From assembly GCA_041402045.1 (NCBI GenBank), contig JAWKSZ010000001.1, forward strand, positions 124,001 to 188,000: a stretch of DNA of 64,000 bases, written 5' to 3'. The DNA is from JAGQRJ01 sp041402045. Lineage in GTDB: Bacteria > Planctomycetota > J058. The notes beneath the pieces are model-generated. The model searched no databases, had not been told where the DNA came from, and saw nothing but the letters and a program-made list of their open reading frames with translations. Position 1 is the stretch's first letter, and every line of letters begins with the position of its first letter. Of the stretch, positions 17,289 through 25,998 are shown piece by piece. Both the position numbers and the translations under genes were made by a program.

Positions 17289-18602
17289 ATGCGGCTGGCG
17301 TGTGCGCTGGTCGCCTCGGCGATGTTGGTCGTCGGCGCGGTCGCCAAGGAGGGGGACCTAGCCTCGATCGAGAGCCTGACAGGAGCGCTGGCGAACCCCG
17401 ACTCCAAGGTTCGGGAGCAGGCCGCCCGTGTGCTTGGGGGCTTCGGCCCGGCTGCGATCCCCGCCTTGGAGGGTTGCCTGGACCCAGGCGTGGCTCCCAG
17501 GGACCAACGCGTCGCGGCGCTCATGGCCCTGAGCAAGATCGCGGTCGAGGACCCTCGAGCGGTTCAATCAATCGAGGGGCGGTTATCCGACCCCGAGGAG
17601 CTGGTGGTGGTGGCCGCGAGCTACTTCCTCTCTCAGCTCGGTACGTCAGGCCTCGAGGCACTGATCCGCGCCCTCCGCGCGCACCCCAGCGCCCTCGCGC
17701 GGCGCTACGCAGCGATCACGCTCGCCCGACGCGCGCCCGACCCTCGGGCGTTGCCCGCGCTGATCGCTGCTTTGGACGACCCCGACCGCTTCGTGCGGGG
17801 CGGCGCCTACGTCGCGTTCGCCGAGGGCTACCGAGAACTCCCTGGCGCCGAGGCTGTCCGCGAGCAGATCGAGGCGCTCCTCGTCTCGCAGGAGCCTGCG
17901 GAGCGCGCGGTCGCGCTGGCCGCGCTCCCGGGCGACTCCGGGTTCGAACCTGCGCTCCGTGCGCTCGAAGACGAGAGCGCCGTCGTCAGGCACGCGGCGC
18001 TCCACGCCCTGACCTCCACCTTCCGCGACGACCCCCGCCTGCGAGCCGAGCTTCCGCGGCTCGTCGCGCTCTTGGTGGATCCGGACGAGGAGCTGCGCAC
18101 ATATGCCGGACACCACCTCCGCTATCGGGAGCCCCTCGCCAAGGAGCTGTTGCCCACCCTGGTCCGGCTGCTCTATCGGAGTCCGGCGAACGCCCCAAGG
18201 TTCGAAGCAGAGGTCTACGCGCGTGATCTGACCGGAATCGCGACGGGTTGGGAGCTCTACGGTGTCTTGCCTCGGGCGCTCTGGCCCGAGCTCCTGGCAC
18301 TGGCTCTGGGCAGCCTGGGCGGGTACGCCTTCGTCTTCGCGCTCCGGCGCCGTCTGCCCCGCGGCCGCTGGCGCCACCTGTGCAGACTGCTCGTCGTCGC
18401 TGGCCCGGTCGGCGCGGTCCTGGGCTTCGCCTGGAGCGTCGATTCCGCGCTGGGCGCAGACCTGCGCTTGGACGCCTTCCTCCCCGAACCAGTCTTCGGG
18501 ATCGTCCCCACCTGGGTCGCTGGTATCCTCACCCTCGGCGGGACGAGCGCGCTGCTCACCACGTTGGCGCTCCCGAAGCCCCGCCCAGAGGAGCCCTCAT
18601 GA
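17289..18602 (+). CDS. HEAT-repeat protein with C-terminal membrane segments
   Basis: A 437-residue protein. It starts with a signal peptide or anchor (RLACALVASAMLVVGAVA), followed by about seven helical HEAT/PBS-type repeats, e.g. DSKVREQAARVLGGFG and RRYAAITLARRAPDPRALP, a scaffold for protein contacts. The last 120 residues contain three hydrophobic helices, so it is probably an integral membrane protein. Codon use is less biased to C/G at third positions than in its neighbours, and CATC/GATG avoidance seems weaker, which may mark a later arrival. Its stop overlaps the next gene's ATG. A start upstream at 17254 is ruled out by an early in-frame TGA. Confidence 0.7.
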   Translation: MRLACALVASAMLVVGAVAKEGDLASIESLTGALANPDSKVREQAARVLGGFGPAAIPALEGCLDPGVAPRDQRVAALMALSKIAVEDPRAVQSIEGRLSDPEELVVVAASYFLSQLGTSGLEALIRALRAHPSALARRYAAITLARRAPDPRALPALIAALDDPDRFVRGGAYVAFAEGYRELPGAEAVREQIEALLVSQEPAERAVALAALPGDSGFEPALRALEDESAVVRHAALHALTSTFRDDPRLRAELPRLVALLVDPDEELRTYAGHHLRYREPLAKELLPTLVRLLYRSPANAPRFEAEVYARDLTGIATGWELYGVLPRALWPELLALALGSLGGYAFVFALRRRLPRGRWRHLCRLLVVAGPVGAVLGFAWSVDSALGADLRLDAFLPEPVFGIVPTWVAGILTLGGTSALLTTLALPKPRPEEPS

Positions 18603-19369
18603 CCCGCCGCCGCGTCCGCCTCCGTTCCTTCGCTCGCCACCTGCGCACCCTGGTCCTGCTCGCGGTGAGCGTGGTCCTCCCGGCCAGCGCCCAGAGCTTC
18701 GAGGAGCGCTGGAAGGCGCGGGTCGCGGAGTACGAGGCGGAGAACCAGGCCCTCCCCGCGGGGGAGTCGCGGATCGTGCTCTTCGGGTCCTCCTCCATGG
18801 AGGGCTGGAAGCAGGGCGACCGCGTGAAGAGGTACCTGCCCACCGTGGGGCCGCGCACGCTGAACCGCGGGATCGGCGGGGACGGGATCGGGATCGAGCT
18901 GGGCACCGCCAAGGGCCTGCGCAACCGGCTCGAGAGCTCGGTGTTCAACTGCCAGCCCAGCCACGTGTTCGTGCTCAACGGGCGCAACTCGATCGGCTAC
19001 GGCGCCGAGCGGGTGGCCGAGGCCTACGAGGCGCTCCTGCGCGAGATCCGCGAGCGCATGCCCCACGTGGTCGTGACCGTGATCACCTGCGCCCCGGTCA
19101 ACTACGGCCACGCGGACAAGAAGGACGCGGTCGTGGACCTGAACACCCGGCTGAAGGCGATCGCGAAGGCGACTGGCTGCCGGTTGATCGACCTGCACAG
19201 CATGCTCGTCGGCCCCGACGGCCTCATGCGCGAGGAGCTGACCCAGGACGGGCTGCACTTCAAGAACAAGGGCTACGAGCTCCTCGGGCGCGAGATCGAG
19301 CGGGTGGTCGCCGAGACCCCCCCCGCGCCGCGGCAGGGCGGCCTGCAGGGCAAGCTCGACAAGGAGTAG
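18599..19369 (+). CDS. Secreted SGNH/GDSL-type hydrolase
   Basis: A 256-residue protein with a long basic signal peptide ending LPASAQS. Catalytic blocks are clear: VLFGSSSMEGW (nucleophile Ser, block I), LNRGIGGDG (oxyanion Gly, block II), LNGRNSIGYG (block III, Asn) and DGLHFKNKGYELLG (block V, Asp and His). The family hydrolyses carboxylic esters, including acetylated sugars and lipids; the substrate is unknown. It is translationally coupled to the HEAT protein (ATGA overlap), suggesting that both work in the envelope. The next gene on the other strand ends just 6 bp away. Confidence 0.82.
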   Translation: MTRRRVRLRSFARHLRTLVLLAVSVVLPASAQSFEERWKARVAEYEAENQALPAGESRIVLFGSSSMEGWKQGDRVKRYLPTVGPRTLNRGIGGDGIGIELGTAKGLRNRLESSVFNCQPSHVFVLNGRNSIGYGAERVAEAYEALLREIRERMPHVVVTVITCAPVNYGHADKKDAVVDLNTRLKAIAKATGCRLIDLHSMLVGPDGLMREELTQDGLHFKNKGYELLGREIERVVAETPPAPRQGGLQGKLDKE

Positions 19370-19375
19370 CCCTGC

Positions 19376-20398
19376 TCACCACGCCTTGGCGCGTCGGATC
19401 CCCAGGCTGAGCACCTTCTCCAGGAGCTGCGGGTAGTCGAGCCCGTGGGCGGCGGCGGCGTGGGCGAACTCCTCGTCCGCCGAGATCTGCGGGTTGGGGT
19501 TGGCCTCGAGGAAGAACAGGCGCCCGTCCTCGTGCAGGCGGAAGTCGATCCGGGCGTAGCCCGAGAGCCCCAGCCGCCGGTAGATCCGGCGCGCGGTGGT
19601 GTGCACCTGGCGGTCGAGCTCCGGGGGCAGGTTCGCCGGGCCGTGCTCGACCCCCACCCGCTCCTGGTAGTCGAGGTCCCACTTCACCCGCTCGGTCGCG
19701 ATCAGGGGCTGACCCGGGGGCTTGCGCTCGAGGCGCAGCTCCCAGGTGGGGAAGGTCGTCAGGCGCTGGTTGCCGATCACCCCCATGTAGAGCTCGCGGC
19801 CGGGCACGAACTGCTCGACGATCGCCGCGGTCTCGTGGGTGCGGTGAATGAACGCCACCCGCTCGGCGAGGCGCTCGTCGTTGTGCACGAGGGACGCCTG
19901 GCTGATCCCGAGGGAGGCCTCCTCGTTCAGGGTCTTGACGATCAGGGGGAACTCGAGCCCGCGGCGCCGCTTGGGCGCGCGCCCGCGGGGCACGACCATG
20001 AACTTCGGGGCGCGGATCCGGTGGTAGGCCAGGACCTTCTTGCTCAGCGCCTTGTCCCGGGCGAGGAACAGCCCCGGGGCGCTGCAGCCGGTGTACGGCG
20101 TCCGGTGCAGCTCGAGGTAGTTCACCATGTAGTAGTCGTAGGTCGCCTTGCCGCGGAACTCCTCCAGCAGGTTGAAGGCGACGTGCGGGCGGAACTCCTC
20201 GATCGCCCGCCGCAGGGGCGCGAGCTCGTCGTAGAGCCCGAGCACGCGCACCTCGTGCCCCAGCGCGCGCAGCTCGCTCTCGACGTGGTATTCGGTCTTG
20301 AACGGCTCCACCTGGGAGTCGGTCAGGCGCTCGACCTCCGCCTCGGGGGGCGGGACGAGGTCGACGTGCACCAGGAGCAACACTCTGCGCCGCTTCAC
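19376..20398 (-). CDS. ATP-grasp ligase, D-Ala-D-Ala ligase-like
   Basis: A 340-residue cytoplasmic enzyme with an ATP-grasp core. NLLEEFRGKATYDYY, then ARDKALSKKVLAYHRI, FPLIVKTLNEEASLGIS (ATP-binding Lys and glycine-like loop), VEQFVPGRELYMGVIG, and the metal-binding end ARIDFRLHEDGRLFFLEANPNP (split here: DFRLHEDGRLFFLE, then NPNP). The layout follows D-Ala-D-Ala ligases, but the N-terminal ligand region differs and no mur genes are near. It starts at GTG, overlapping the stop of the zincin gene (GTGA). That coupling suggests formation of an amide on a substrate which the zincin then cuts, or the reverse; this is inference. Confidence 0.78.
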   Translation of the reverse strand: MKRRRVLLLVHVDLVPPPEAEVERLTDSQVEPFKTEYHVESELRALGHEVRVLGLYDELAPLRRAIEEFRPHVAFNLLEEFRGKATYDYYMVNYLELHRTPYTGCSAPGLFLARDKALSKKVLAYHRIRAPKFMVVPRGRAPKRRRGLEFPLIVKTLNEEASLGISQASLVHNDERLAERVAFIHRTHETAAIVEQFVPGRELYMGVIGNQRLTTFPTWELRLERKPPGQPLIATERVKWDLDYQERVGVEHGPANLPPELDRQVHTTARRIYRRLGLSGYARIDFRLHEDGRLFFLEANPNPQISADEEFAHAAAAHGLDYPQLLEKVLSLGIRRAKAW

Positions 20399-21435
20399 AT
20401 GGGGATCCACTCGCGCTCGTAGAGGTGGTGCATGGCCTTCACGGTGAGCAGGATCGCGAAGTCCAGGCGCATTTGCCCCGGGTCGCCGTCCGCGCGGAGC
20501 CCGAGCTCCTTGCAGCGACCGATCATGAGGCGAAACACGTGGTCGAGGGTGAACTGATACTCGCCCGTCCACTTGGCCACGATCTTGCGGATCGGGGTGC
20601 GGTTGCGGTGGAGGAACACCGCCGCCGAGGGGCCCTCGGCGGCGGGGTCGCTGGAGAAGATCTGCTTGAGCTCGCGGTCGTAGAGGCTGGGGTAGCCCAC
20701 CAGGAACCGCGCCTGCTTGCGCCGGTAGTACTCGCGCAGGGTCGTGCGCAGCGTGGGGAGGGAGTCGACCCGCTGCCGGCTGCGGTAGCGCGGCGCGCGC
20801 CCGCCGACCTCCTGCATGAGCTCGTCCACGTACTCCAGCTTGGCCAGCGCGGGCCAGCCCTGATAGCGCCGGCGCCACTGGGAGCGCGGCGTCAGCCACA
20901 CCGCGAAGGTCTCGGCGAAGTCCTCGTCGGGGTGCGCCTGGGCGTACCAGTCGTCCAGGTGCTGCACGTAGTGCTTGCTCCCCGGGTTCGGGCGGTAGGC
21001 GTCGGGGTAGCGCCGCGACGAGGGCCCGAACAGAGCCTTCCAGCGCTTGCGGCGGTGCAGGCCGAAGGCGTGGTCGAGCACGTGCCCCAGCTCGTGGCGT
21101 AGGAGCCGCAGCGCCTGGCGCCGCGTGCCCCCCTCGACCTCGAGCATTTCCCGCCGCTCGAGGCGCATGAGCCGGGGGTGCGCCAGATAGAAGGGCAGCG
21201 CGATCCCGGTCACCCCGTCGGGGCAGAACCACTCCTCGCTCAGCCAGAAGTGCGGCTTGATCCGGCCCAGGTCCTTGCGCTCGAGCTCGTCGCGCACCGC
21301 GTCCAGCACGCCCTCGAGCCAGGTGCCCTCGATCGTGAGCCGGAGGTCGCACAGGCGCACGTCCAGGAGCCGCTCGCGGGGCAGGCGCGTCCACGCGGGC
21401 TCGGCGCGTCGGGTCTCGCGAGCGATCGGGGCCAC
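20395..21435 (-). CDS. Putative zinc metallopeptidase (HELGH)
   Basis: A 346-residue soluble protein with no signal peptide. The zinc site is LRHELGHVLDHAFG, with a conserved DEDFAETFAVWL about 70 residues later that can supply the third ligand, as in zincins. The first 100 residues hold a domain with HFWLSEEWFCPDG. The C-terminal 100 residues are helical. Proteins of this kind are often found directly next to a D-Ala-D-Ala ligase-like ATP-grasp gene, as here. The annotated GTG start at 21435 overlaps the Shine-Dalgarno-like GGAGGAGGTG, which is odd; the real start may be a rarer codon just downstream. Confidence 0.7.
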   Translation of the reverse strand: MAPIARETRRAEPAWTRLPRERLLDVRLCDLRLTIEGTWLEGVLDAVRDELERKDLGRIKPHFWLSEEWFCPDGVTGIALPFYLAHPRLMRLERREMLEVEGGTRRQALRLLRHELGHVLDHAFGLHRRKRWKALFGPSSRRYPDAYRPNPGSKHYVQHLDDWYAQAHPDEDFAETFAVWLTPRSQWRRRYQGWPALAKLEYVDELMQEVGGRAPRYRSRQRVDSLPTLRTTLREYYRRKQARFLVGYPSLYDRELKQIFSSDPAAEGPSAAVFLHRNRTPIRKIVAKWTGEYQFTLDHVFRLMIGRCKELGLRADGDPGQMRLDFAILLTVKAMHHLYEREWIPM

Positions 21436-21499
21436 CTCCTCCCGGTCGAGTCTACCGAAGCGCGCAGACGGGTCACGCGTGAGGCGCTATCGTGCGCGC

Positions 21500-21823
21500 A
21501 TGCGCGTCGACGGCCTCGACTTCCTCGCCACCCAGCTCGCGCAGCCGCGCTTCGAGTGCAAGCTCGTGTTCAACCGCGAGGCCGCGCTGTTCTTCTCCGG
21601 CAAGCTCCAGCACCGCGACCCGAAGCGCTCGGGGCTCTCCTACGAGGACGACTCCCGCGGGAACGCCCTGGCGGCCAGGGTCACCCCCCGTCGGATCGAG
21701 GTCCGCTACCACGAGCGCTTCACCGACGCCGAGGTGCGCGAGGTCCTGCGCGGGCTCGTGGCGCACATGCTCCTCGCCGAGCACGGGCCCTGGACGCTGA
21801 CCTACCAGGGGCGCGGGCTGTGA
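21500..21823 (+). CDS. Small protein of unknown function
   Basis: A 107-residue soluble protein starting at ATG. It opens RVDGLDFLATQLAQPRF and contains two basic clusters around the middle and LLAEHGPWTLTYQGRGL at the end. No cysteine, metal site or membrane segment is visible and I do not recognise the family. It diverges from the zincin gene (64 bp) and its stop overlaps the GTG of the following phosphotransferase gene, so these two form a unit. Confidence 0.6.
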   Translation: MRVDGLDFLATQLAQPRFECKLVFNREAALFFSGKLQHRDPKRSGLSYEDDSRGNALAARVTPRRIEVRYHERFTDAEVREVLRGLVAHMLLAEHGPWTLTYQGRGL

Positions 21824-22716
21824 GCCTCGCCGCCGCGATCGAGGCCGCGCTCCCCGGCGCCCGGATCCTCGAGCACGCGCCCCTGGCGGGCGGGATCTCC
21901 GCGGAGACGACCCGGGTCCGGATCGCGCACGCAGGCGGCGAGCGCTGGGTGGTCGTGCGCAAGCTCGGGGCGCTGACCCTGGCGGAAGACCCCCAGGCCT
22001 GGGAGCGCGAACTCCGGGTGCGGGAGGCGGCGGCCGCCGCGGGCGTGCCCACCCCCCGGCCCCTCGGCGGAGGGGCGCTCCCCTGGCCGCACCTCGTGCT
22101 CGAGTACGCCGCGGGCGAGGTGGACGCCACGCCAGGGCTCACGACCAAGGTCGAGGCGATCGCCCAGGCGCTGGCCCAGATCCACGCCCTGGACCTCGCG
22201 CCCTTCGCCGACGCGCTCCCCGCGATCGAGCCCGCGGTGCACGAGCGCCTGCAGACTCCGCCGGCGACCCCGGACGCCCTGACCCGCGAGGCCGAGGTCC
22301 ACGCGGCCCTCGCCCGGCACTGGCCGCCGCCGAGCGCCGAGCGCTGCGTGCTCCACGGCGACCCCTGGCCGGGGAACCTGCTGTGGGCGGAGGGGGCCCT
22401 GGTCGCGGTCCTCGACTGGGAGGACGCCTGCAGCGGGCCGCCGGCGGCGGACCTGGCGATCGCGCGCCTGGAGCTCGCCTCCTTCGCCAGCCCTGCCGCT
22501 GCGGAGGGGTTGGCCGCGGCCTACCGCCGGGTCAGCGGTCGAGCCCTGCCCGACCTCGCGGTGTGGGACCTGTACGCGGCGCTGCGCCCGGCCGGGCACC
22601 TCCCCCGCTGGGCCGAGGCACTGCCCGGGGTCGGGCGTCCCGACCTGACCCTCGAGCGCATGGTCGAGGCCCACGGCGCCTTCGTCGACCAGGCCCTGGC
22701 CGCCCTCGCGGGCTGA
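21820..22716 (+). CDS. APH-type phosphotransferase
   Basis: A 298-residue kinase-like enzyme. LHGDPWPGNLLW is the catalytic HGDxxxxN loop and AVLDWEDACSGPPAADLA holds the metal-binding DxD-like Asp, both diagnostic of the aminoglycoside phosphotransferase/choline kinase superfamily. The N-terminal lobe shows VVRKLGALTLAEDP with the ATP-binding Lys. Members phosphorylate aminoglycosides, homoserine, choline or sugars; nothing here indicates resistance specifically. Start GTG overlaps the preceding stop. Two copies of GTCCCAGCTCCGGG follow its stop. Confidence 0.82.
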   Translation: MSLAAAIEAALPGARILEHAPLAGGISAETTRVRIAHAGGERWVVVRKLGALTLAEDPQAWERELRVREAAAAAGVPTPRPLGGGALPWPHLVLEYAAGEVDATPGLTTKVEAIAQALAQIHALDLAPFADALPAIEPAVHERLQTPPATPDALTREAEVHAALARHWPPPSAERCVLHGDPWPGNLLWAEGALVAVLDWEDACSGPPAADLAIARLELASFASPAAAEGLAAAYRRVSGRALPDLAVWDLYAALRPAGHLPRWAEALPGVGRPDLTLERMVEAHGAFVDQALAALAG

Positions 22717-22719
22717 GTG

Positions 22720-22747
22720 CGTCCCAGCTCCGGGTCCCAGCTCCGGG
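22720..22747 (+). repeat. Tandem 14-bp direct repeat
   Basis: Two head-to-tail copies of GTCCCAGCTCCGGG just after the phosphotransferase stop, within the 154-bp gap before the M64 peptidase gene. No hairpin or gene is associated with them. Confidence 0.6.
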
Positions 22748-22870
22748 CCGCGCCTGGGCCCCACCCGCGCCGCGCCCGCGCTTCCCCGTCCGCCCCCCGA
22801 CGCCCGGCGAGGCTGTCTCAGGACTTGCGTCGGGCGCAGGGGTTGCTCTGGGACCCGCGAAGGAGTCGCC

Positions 22871-24148
22871 ATGCGTCTCGGGGTCCTGACAGCGCTGCTC
22901 GCGGCCGTCGCAGCGACGGCCCACGCCCGCCCGTTCCGCTTCGCCGGACGCGAGGGCACGGTGACCCGGATCCAGGAGGCCGCCGACCCCGCGCGCGCGA
23001 TCTCCTTCGTGTTCGTGACCGACGGCTACTCGGCCTCGAGGCGCGAACGCAAGCGCCTGGCGGGAGACCTCGAGGACGCCTTGGCGCTGTTCCGCGAGGT
23101 CGAGCCCTTCCGCAGCTACCGCGGCCTGTTCCGGATCGAGGTCGTGGACCTGCCCGCCGCGGACGACGACGCCTCGGAGCTGGGGGTCACGATCCCCCAC
23201 CCAGAGCCCCGGAACCTCATGCTGTTCGACGTGGAGCGCCTCGGCGCCCTGCTCGCCGCCGCAGGGGTCGAGGGCGCCCAGGTGCGCCACGTGCTCCACG
23301 ACGCCACGCGCTTCGGCGGCACCGCCCACGCCGGCGAGGGGCTCTCGATCACCAGCCGCAACGCCGGGCGGCTGAACCGCGAGCTGCACTTCCGCCTGCT
23401 CCCGACCCTGGCCCACGAGCTCGGCCACGCGATCGCGGGCCTGGTCGAGGAGCGCGCGGGCGCCGCGGGTGAGGAGCGGCTGCGCGAGGCCGCCGCGGGC
23501 GCCTTGCCGAACGCAATGACCCTGGGGGCGACGCCCCCCTGGGCAGGGTGGCTCCCGCCGGAGCCGCGGGTGCACGCCCCGGACGCCGACGCCGCCTTCG
23601 CCCGCCGCTTCGACCCCGACGACGCCCCCGTCGGCTTCTACGGCGGCGCCGGGAGCCTGCCCGAGGGGGGCTACCGCGCGCAGGCCCACTGCCTCATGCG
23701 CAGCGACGCGCACCGCTTCTGCGTCGCCTGCCGTCAGGCGCTGGTCGTCGCGTTCCACCGCCTGGCTCGCCCGCTGCGGCTCGTTGCGACCCCCGGCGAC
23801 GGCGCGCTGCGGCTCGAGGCCCGGACCGGCGTGCCCGCCTTCCGCCTGCGCTGGGAGGTCGAGGGCGCAGACCGCGAGCTCGCGGCGCGGGTCGCGCTCA
23901 CGAACGCGGCGCAGACCTCGTTCCTGGTCGTGCCCGCCGACGCCCGCGTGCGCTGCACCCTCGAGGACACGACCCCCTTCGTGCGGGGCGAGGTCCCGAC
24001 CGCCGTCGCGAGCTGGCCGCCGACCCGGGACGTCGCCGGCCTCACTGCCGCCCTGGCCCCCGCCTGCGCCCAGGGAACCCCCACGGCCTGCGCGCTCCCT
24101 GCCGCGCCGCCTGCGCCGGAGGTCAGCGCCCCGCTCTCGCGGCGCTGA
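22871..24148 (+). CDS. Secreted M64 (IgA-type) metallopeptidase
   Basis: A 425-residue exported protein with a signal peptide ending ATAHA. FVFVTDGYS near the beginning and the zinc site TLAHELGHAIAGLVEE near residue 185 are hallmarks of peptidase family M64, first known as clostridial IgA protease but widespread in environmental bacteria. CLMRSDAHRFCVACRQAL, with paired cysteines, is the usual C-terminal end of the catalytic domain. The last 120 residues form a beta-rich extra domain. The ATG follows AAGGAG. It probably acts in the periplasm or outside the cell as a degradative protease. Confidence 0.83.
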   Translation: MRLGVLTALLAAVAATAHARPFRFAGREGTVTRIQEAADPARAISFVFVTDGYSASRRERKRLAGDLEDALALFREVEPFRSYRGLFRIEVVDLPAADDDASELGVTIPHPEPRNLMLFDVERLGALLAAAGVEGAQVRHVLHDATRFGGTAHAGEGLSITSRNAGRLNRELHFRLLPTLAHELGHAIAGLVEERAGAAGEERLREAAAGALPNAMTLGATPPWAGWLPPEPRVHAPDADAAFARRFDPDDAPVGFYGGAGSLPEGGYRAQAHCLMRSDAHRFCVACRQALVVAFHRLARPLRLVATPGDGALRLEARTGVPAFRLRWEVEGADRELAARVALTNAAQTSFLVVPADARVRCTLEDTTPFVRGEVPTAVASWPPTRDVAGLTAALAPACAQGTPTACALPAAPPAPEVSAPLSRR

Positions 24149-24215
24149 GGGGAGCGCAAGCGACTGCAACGCAGCCGCGAGGCGCACGCCCGGAGCGCGC
24201 GCTATCCTCCCCGGC

Positions 24216-24899
24216 ATGTCGGACCCGCACCCGAAGAGCCCCGAGTGGCGCGTGATCGAGCACGCCCTGGTGCGCAACTACCTGAGCATGGCGCAGCTCG
24301 ACGAGGCCCGGGCGCGGGTGGGCGAGCACCCCGGGCAAGAGGACGCCGCGCTCCTGCGCTTGCTCGTGCGCCGCTACCTCCCGCCGGATCGCGTCGACGA
24401 GCTCCGTGCCTACTACGAGGAGCAGAAGGAGGAGTTCAAGCGCGAGGCCGAGGAGGCGCAGATCGAGGTCCTGAGCATTAGCGACATTCTGGTGCGCCCG
24501 GTGCTCGAGATCGATCCAGACTCCGGTCGCTTCCGCGCGATCCCGGTCGAGGTCGCCCTGGCCGAGTCCGGGAGCGGCCCGGTGGAGCCCGCCCCCGCGC
24601 CGAAGAAGTGGTCGGTCGCAGAGCCTGCGCCTGCCACCCCGGCGAGCTGGAGCGAGGACCCCGACCCCCACGCGGAGCCGATCGTGCTCGGCGACTTCTC
24701 CATGCCCGCCCCGGCCGCGCCCACCCCGGCGCCGGTCAGCGAGCCTGCGCCGACGCCAGCCCCAGCGCCGACGCGTGCGCGCCCTTCCACGCGGCTCCCC
24801 CGGCCTGCTGCGGCGGGCGGCCTCTCCCTGCCCCTGCTGATCGGCGCGGGGGTCGCGGCGCTCCTGGCGCTGGCCTGCGCGCTCTACCTCTTCCTCTGA
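24216..24899 (+). CDS. Tail-anchored protein with Pro/Ala-rich linker
   Basis: A 227-residue protein. Residues 1-75 form a helical domain (VIEHALVRNYLSMAQLDEA...) similar in look to small N-terminal domains found on bacterial signalling proteins. A charged helix (EEQKEEFKREAEEAQIEVL) and a Pro/Ala-rich, disordered linker of about 90 residues follow. It closes with one hydrophobic helix (LSLPLLIGAGVAALLALACA), so it is a C-terminally anchored inner-membrane protein facing the cytosol. No function is recognised. It stands 67 bp after the M64 gene. Confidence 0.6.
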   Translation: MSDPHPKSPEWRVIEHALVRNYLSMAQLDEARARVGEHPGQEDAALLRLLVRRYLPPDRVDELRAYYEEQKEEFKREAEEAQIEVLSISDILVRPVLEIDPDSGRFRAIPVEVALAESGSGPVEPAPAPKKWSVAEPAPATPASWSEDPDPHAEPIVLGDFSMPAPAAPTPAPVSEPAPTPAPAPTRARPSTRLPRPAAAGGLSLPLLIGAGVAALLALACALYLFL

Positions 24900-25055
24900 G
24901 GTCGTGCCCCGCGGCATGCGGGGCGGCGGGGCGAGCTGCCCCGCGCGCGACGCAGCCACGGAGCTTGCGACAGGCACAGCGCTTGCCCTCCAGGCTGAAT
25001 GCCGGCGGCGGCTGGACCGTCGAGGCAGCCACACCACGAGGGTTCGGGGGAACCA

Positions 25056-25904
25056 ATGCTCAAGATCGTCACGATCGCCCTGGCGGGGCTCGCCGCCGCG
25101 GGCTCGCTCTCTGCCCAGACGTCCGCCTTCGCCGCCGCCGGGCGCCTGGAGACCGTGTCCGACGACGACGGCCCGCCGCGACTCCCGGTCGGGCTCGGCG
25201 CGCGGATCCAGCTCGTGTGGAACACCTACGACGCCACGATCGAGTACGAGCGCGCGAACAAGTCGGGCAACGAGATCGAGCTCGACGACGAGCTGCCGCT
25301 GGACGACGACGGCGTGGGCTACGACTTCCGCGCCTGGGTCCGGATCGGGGAGTGGGTGACCCTCGACGGGCGCTACCTGCGCCTGGCCCACGGGATCGCG
25401 ACCGGGCCGGTGAAGAACGGCTTCAGCTTCGACAACGTGGGCTTCGCCCCCGGCGACCGCGTCGCCGTCGAGCACGTCGTGGAGCTGGCCTGGGGCGGGG
25501 TGCGGATCTCGACGGGGGTCGACGACCGCAAGGCGCGGCTCAGCGTCCCGGTGGGCCTGCTCTACACGAGCCAGCGCTTGGCGATCCAGCACCTGACGCC
25601 CCAACCCCAGCAGGCCGAGCGCGCGTCGCACCGCCTGGTGAGCTGGACGCCCTACGTGGGGATCCACGCCGAGGGAGTGTTCTTCGACGCCTTCGGCGAG
25701 GCGGGCTACGAGGCCGAGGTCCTCGTCGGCTGGGCCTACCTCGACGCGAGCGCCTACGTCACCTACGGCTACGGCGACGTCCTGCGCTTCTACGCGGGCC
25801 CCCGGATCGTGCTCTTCGCCCAGGAGCGCGACCGCGACGACAAGGACCGCGTCAGCGAGTTCCAGATCTACTCGCTGAACGTGGGCGTCTCGATCGGGTT
25901 CTAG
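25056..25904 (+). CDS. Putative outer-membrane beta-barrel protein
   Basis: A 282-residue protein with a cleavable signal peptide (LKIVTIALAGLAAAGSLSAQ). The mature part alternates hydrophobic and polar residues with frequent Tyr and Trp (VGLGARIQLVWNTYDATIEY, GYDFRAWVRIGEWVTLDGRYL), as in beta-strands of a barrel, and ends in Phe after an amphipathic strand, the usual outer-membrane insertion signal. No family recognised. Strong hairpins follow at 25954-25998, probably ending transcription. Confidence 0.65.
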   Translation: MLKIVTIALAGLAAAGSLSAQTSAFAAAGRLETVSDDDGPPRLPVGLGARIQLVWNTYDATIEYERANKSGNEIELDDELPLDDDGVGYDFRAWVRIGEWVTLDGRYLRLAHGIATGPVKNGFSFDNVGFAPGDRVAVEHVVELAWGGVRISTGVDDRKARLSVPVGLLYTSQRLAIQHLTPQPQQAERASHRLVSWTPYVGIHAEGVFFDAFGEAGYEAEVLVGWAYLDASAYVTYGYGDVLRFYAGPRIVLFAQERDRDDKDRVSEFQIYSLNVGVSIGF

Positions 25905-25953
25905 ACGGACGTGCGCGCGCTTCGCCACGACGCGTCGACCCGCTGCCTCCTTC

Positions 25954-25998
25954 GCCCTCCCAATAGGAGGGCCGGGGCCGCGGGTCGGAAACCCGCGG
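25954..25998 (+). terminator. Two consecutive hairpins after the barrel gene
   Basis: Hairpin one is GCCCTCC, loop CAATA, GGAGGGC (25954-25972). Hairpin two is CCGCGGGT, loop CGGAA, ACCCGCGG (25978-25998). They start 50 bases after the stop of the barrel protein gene. Function as terminator is inferred from position; the second may belong to the repeat region that follows. Confidence 0.5.

Noticed and set aside
21820..22716. Aminoglycoside resistance gene
   Set aside because: The kinase-like motifs are shared by choline, homoserine and sugar kinases; nothing specific to resistance enzymes is seen and there is no mobile context.
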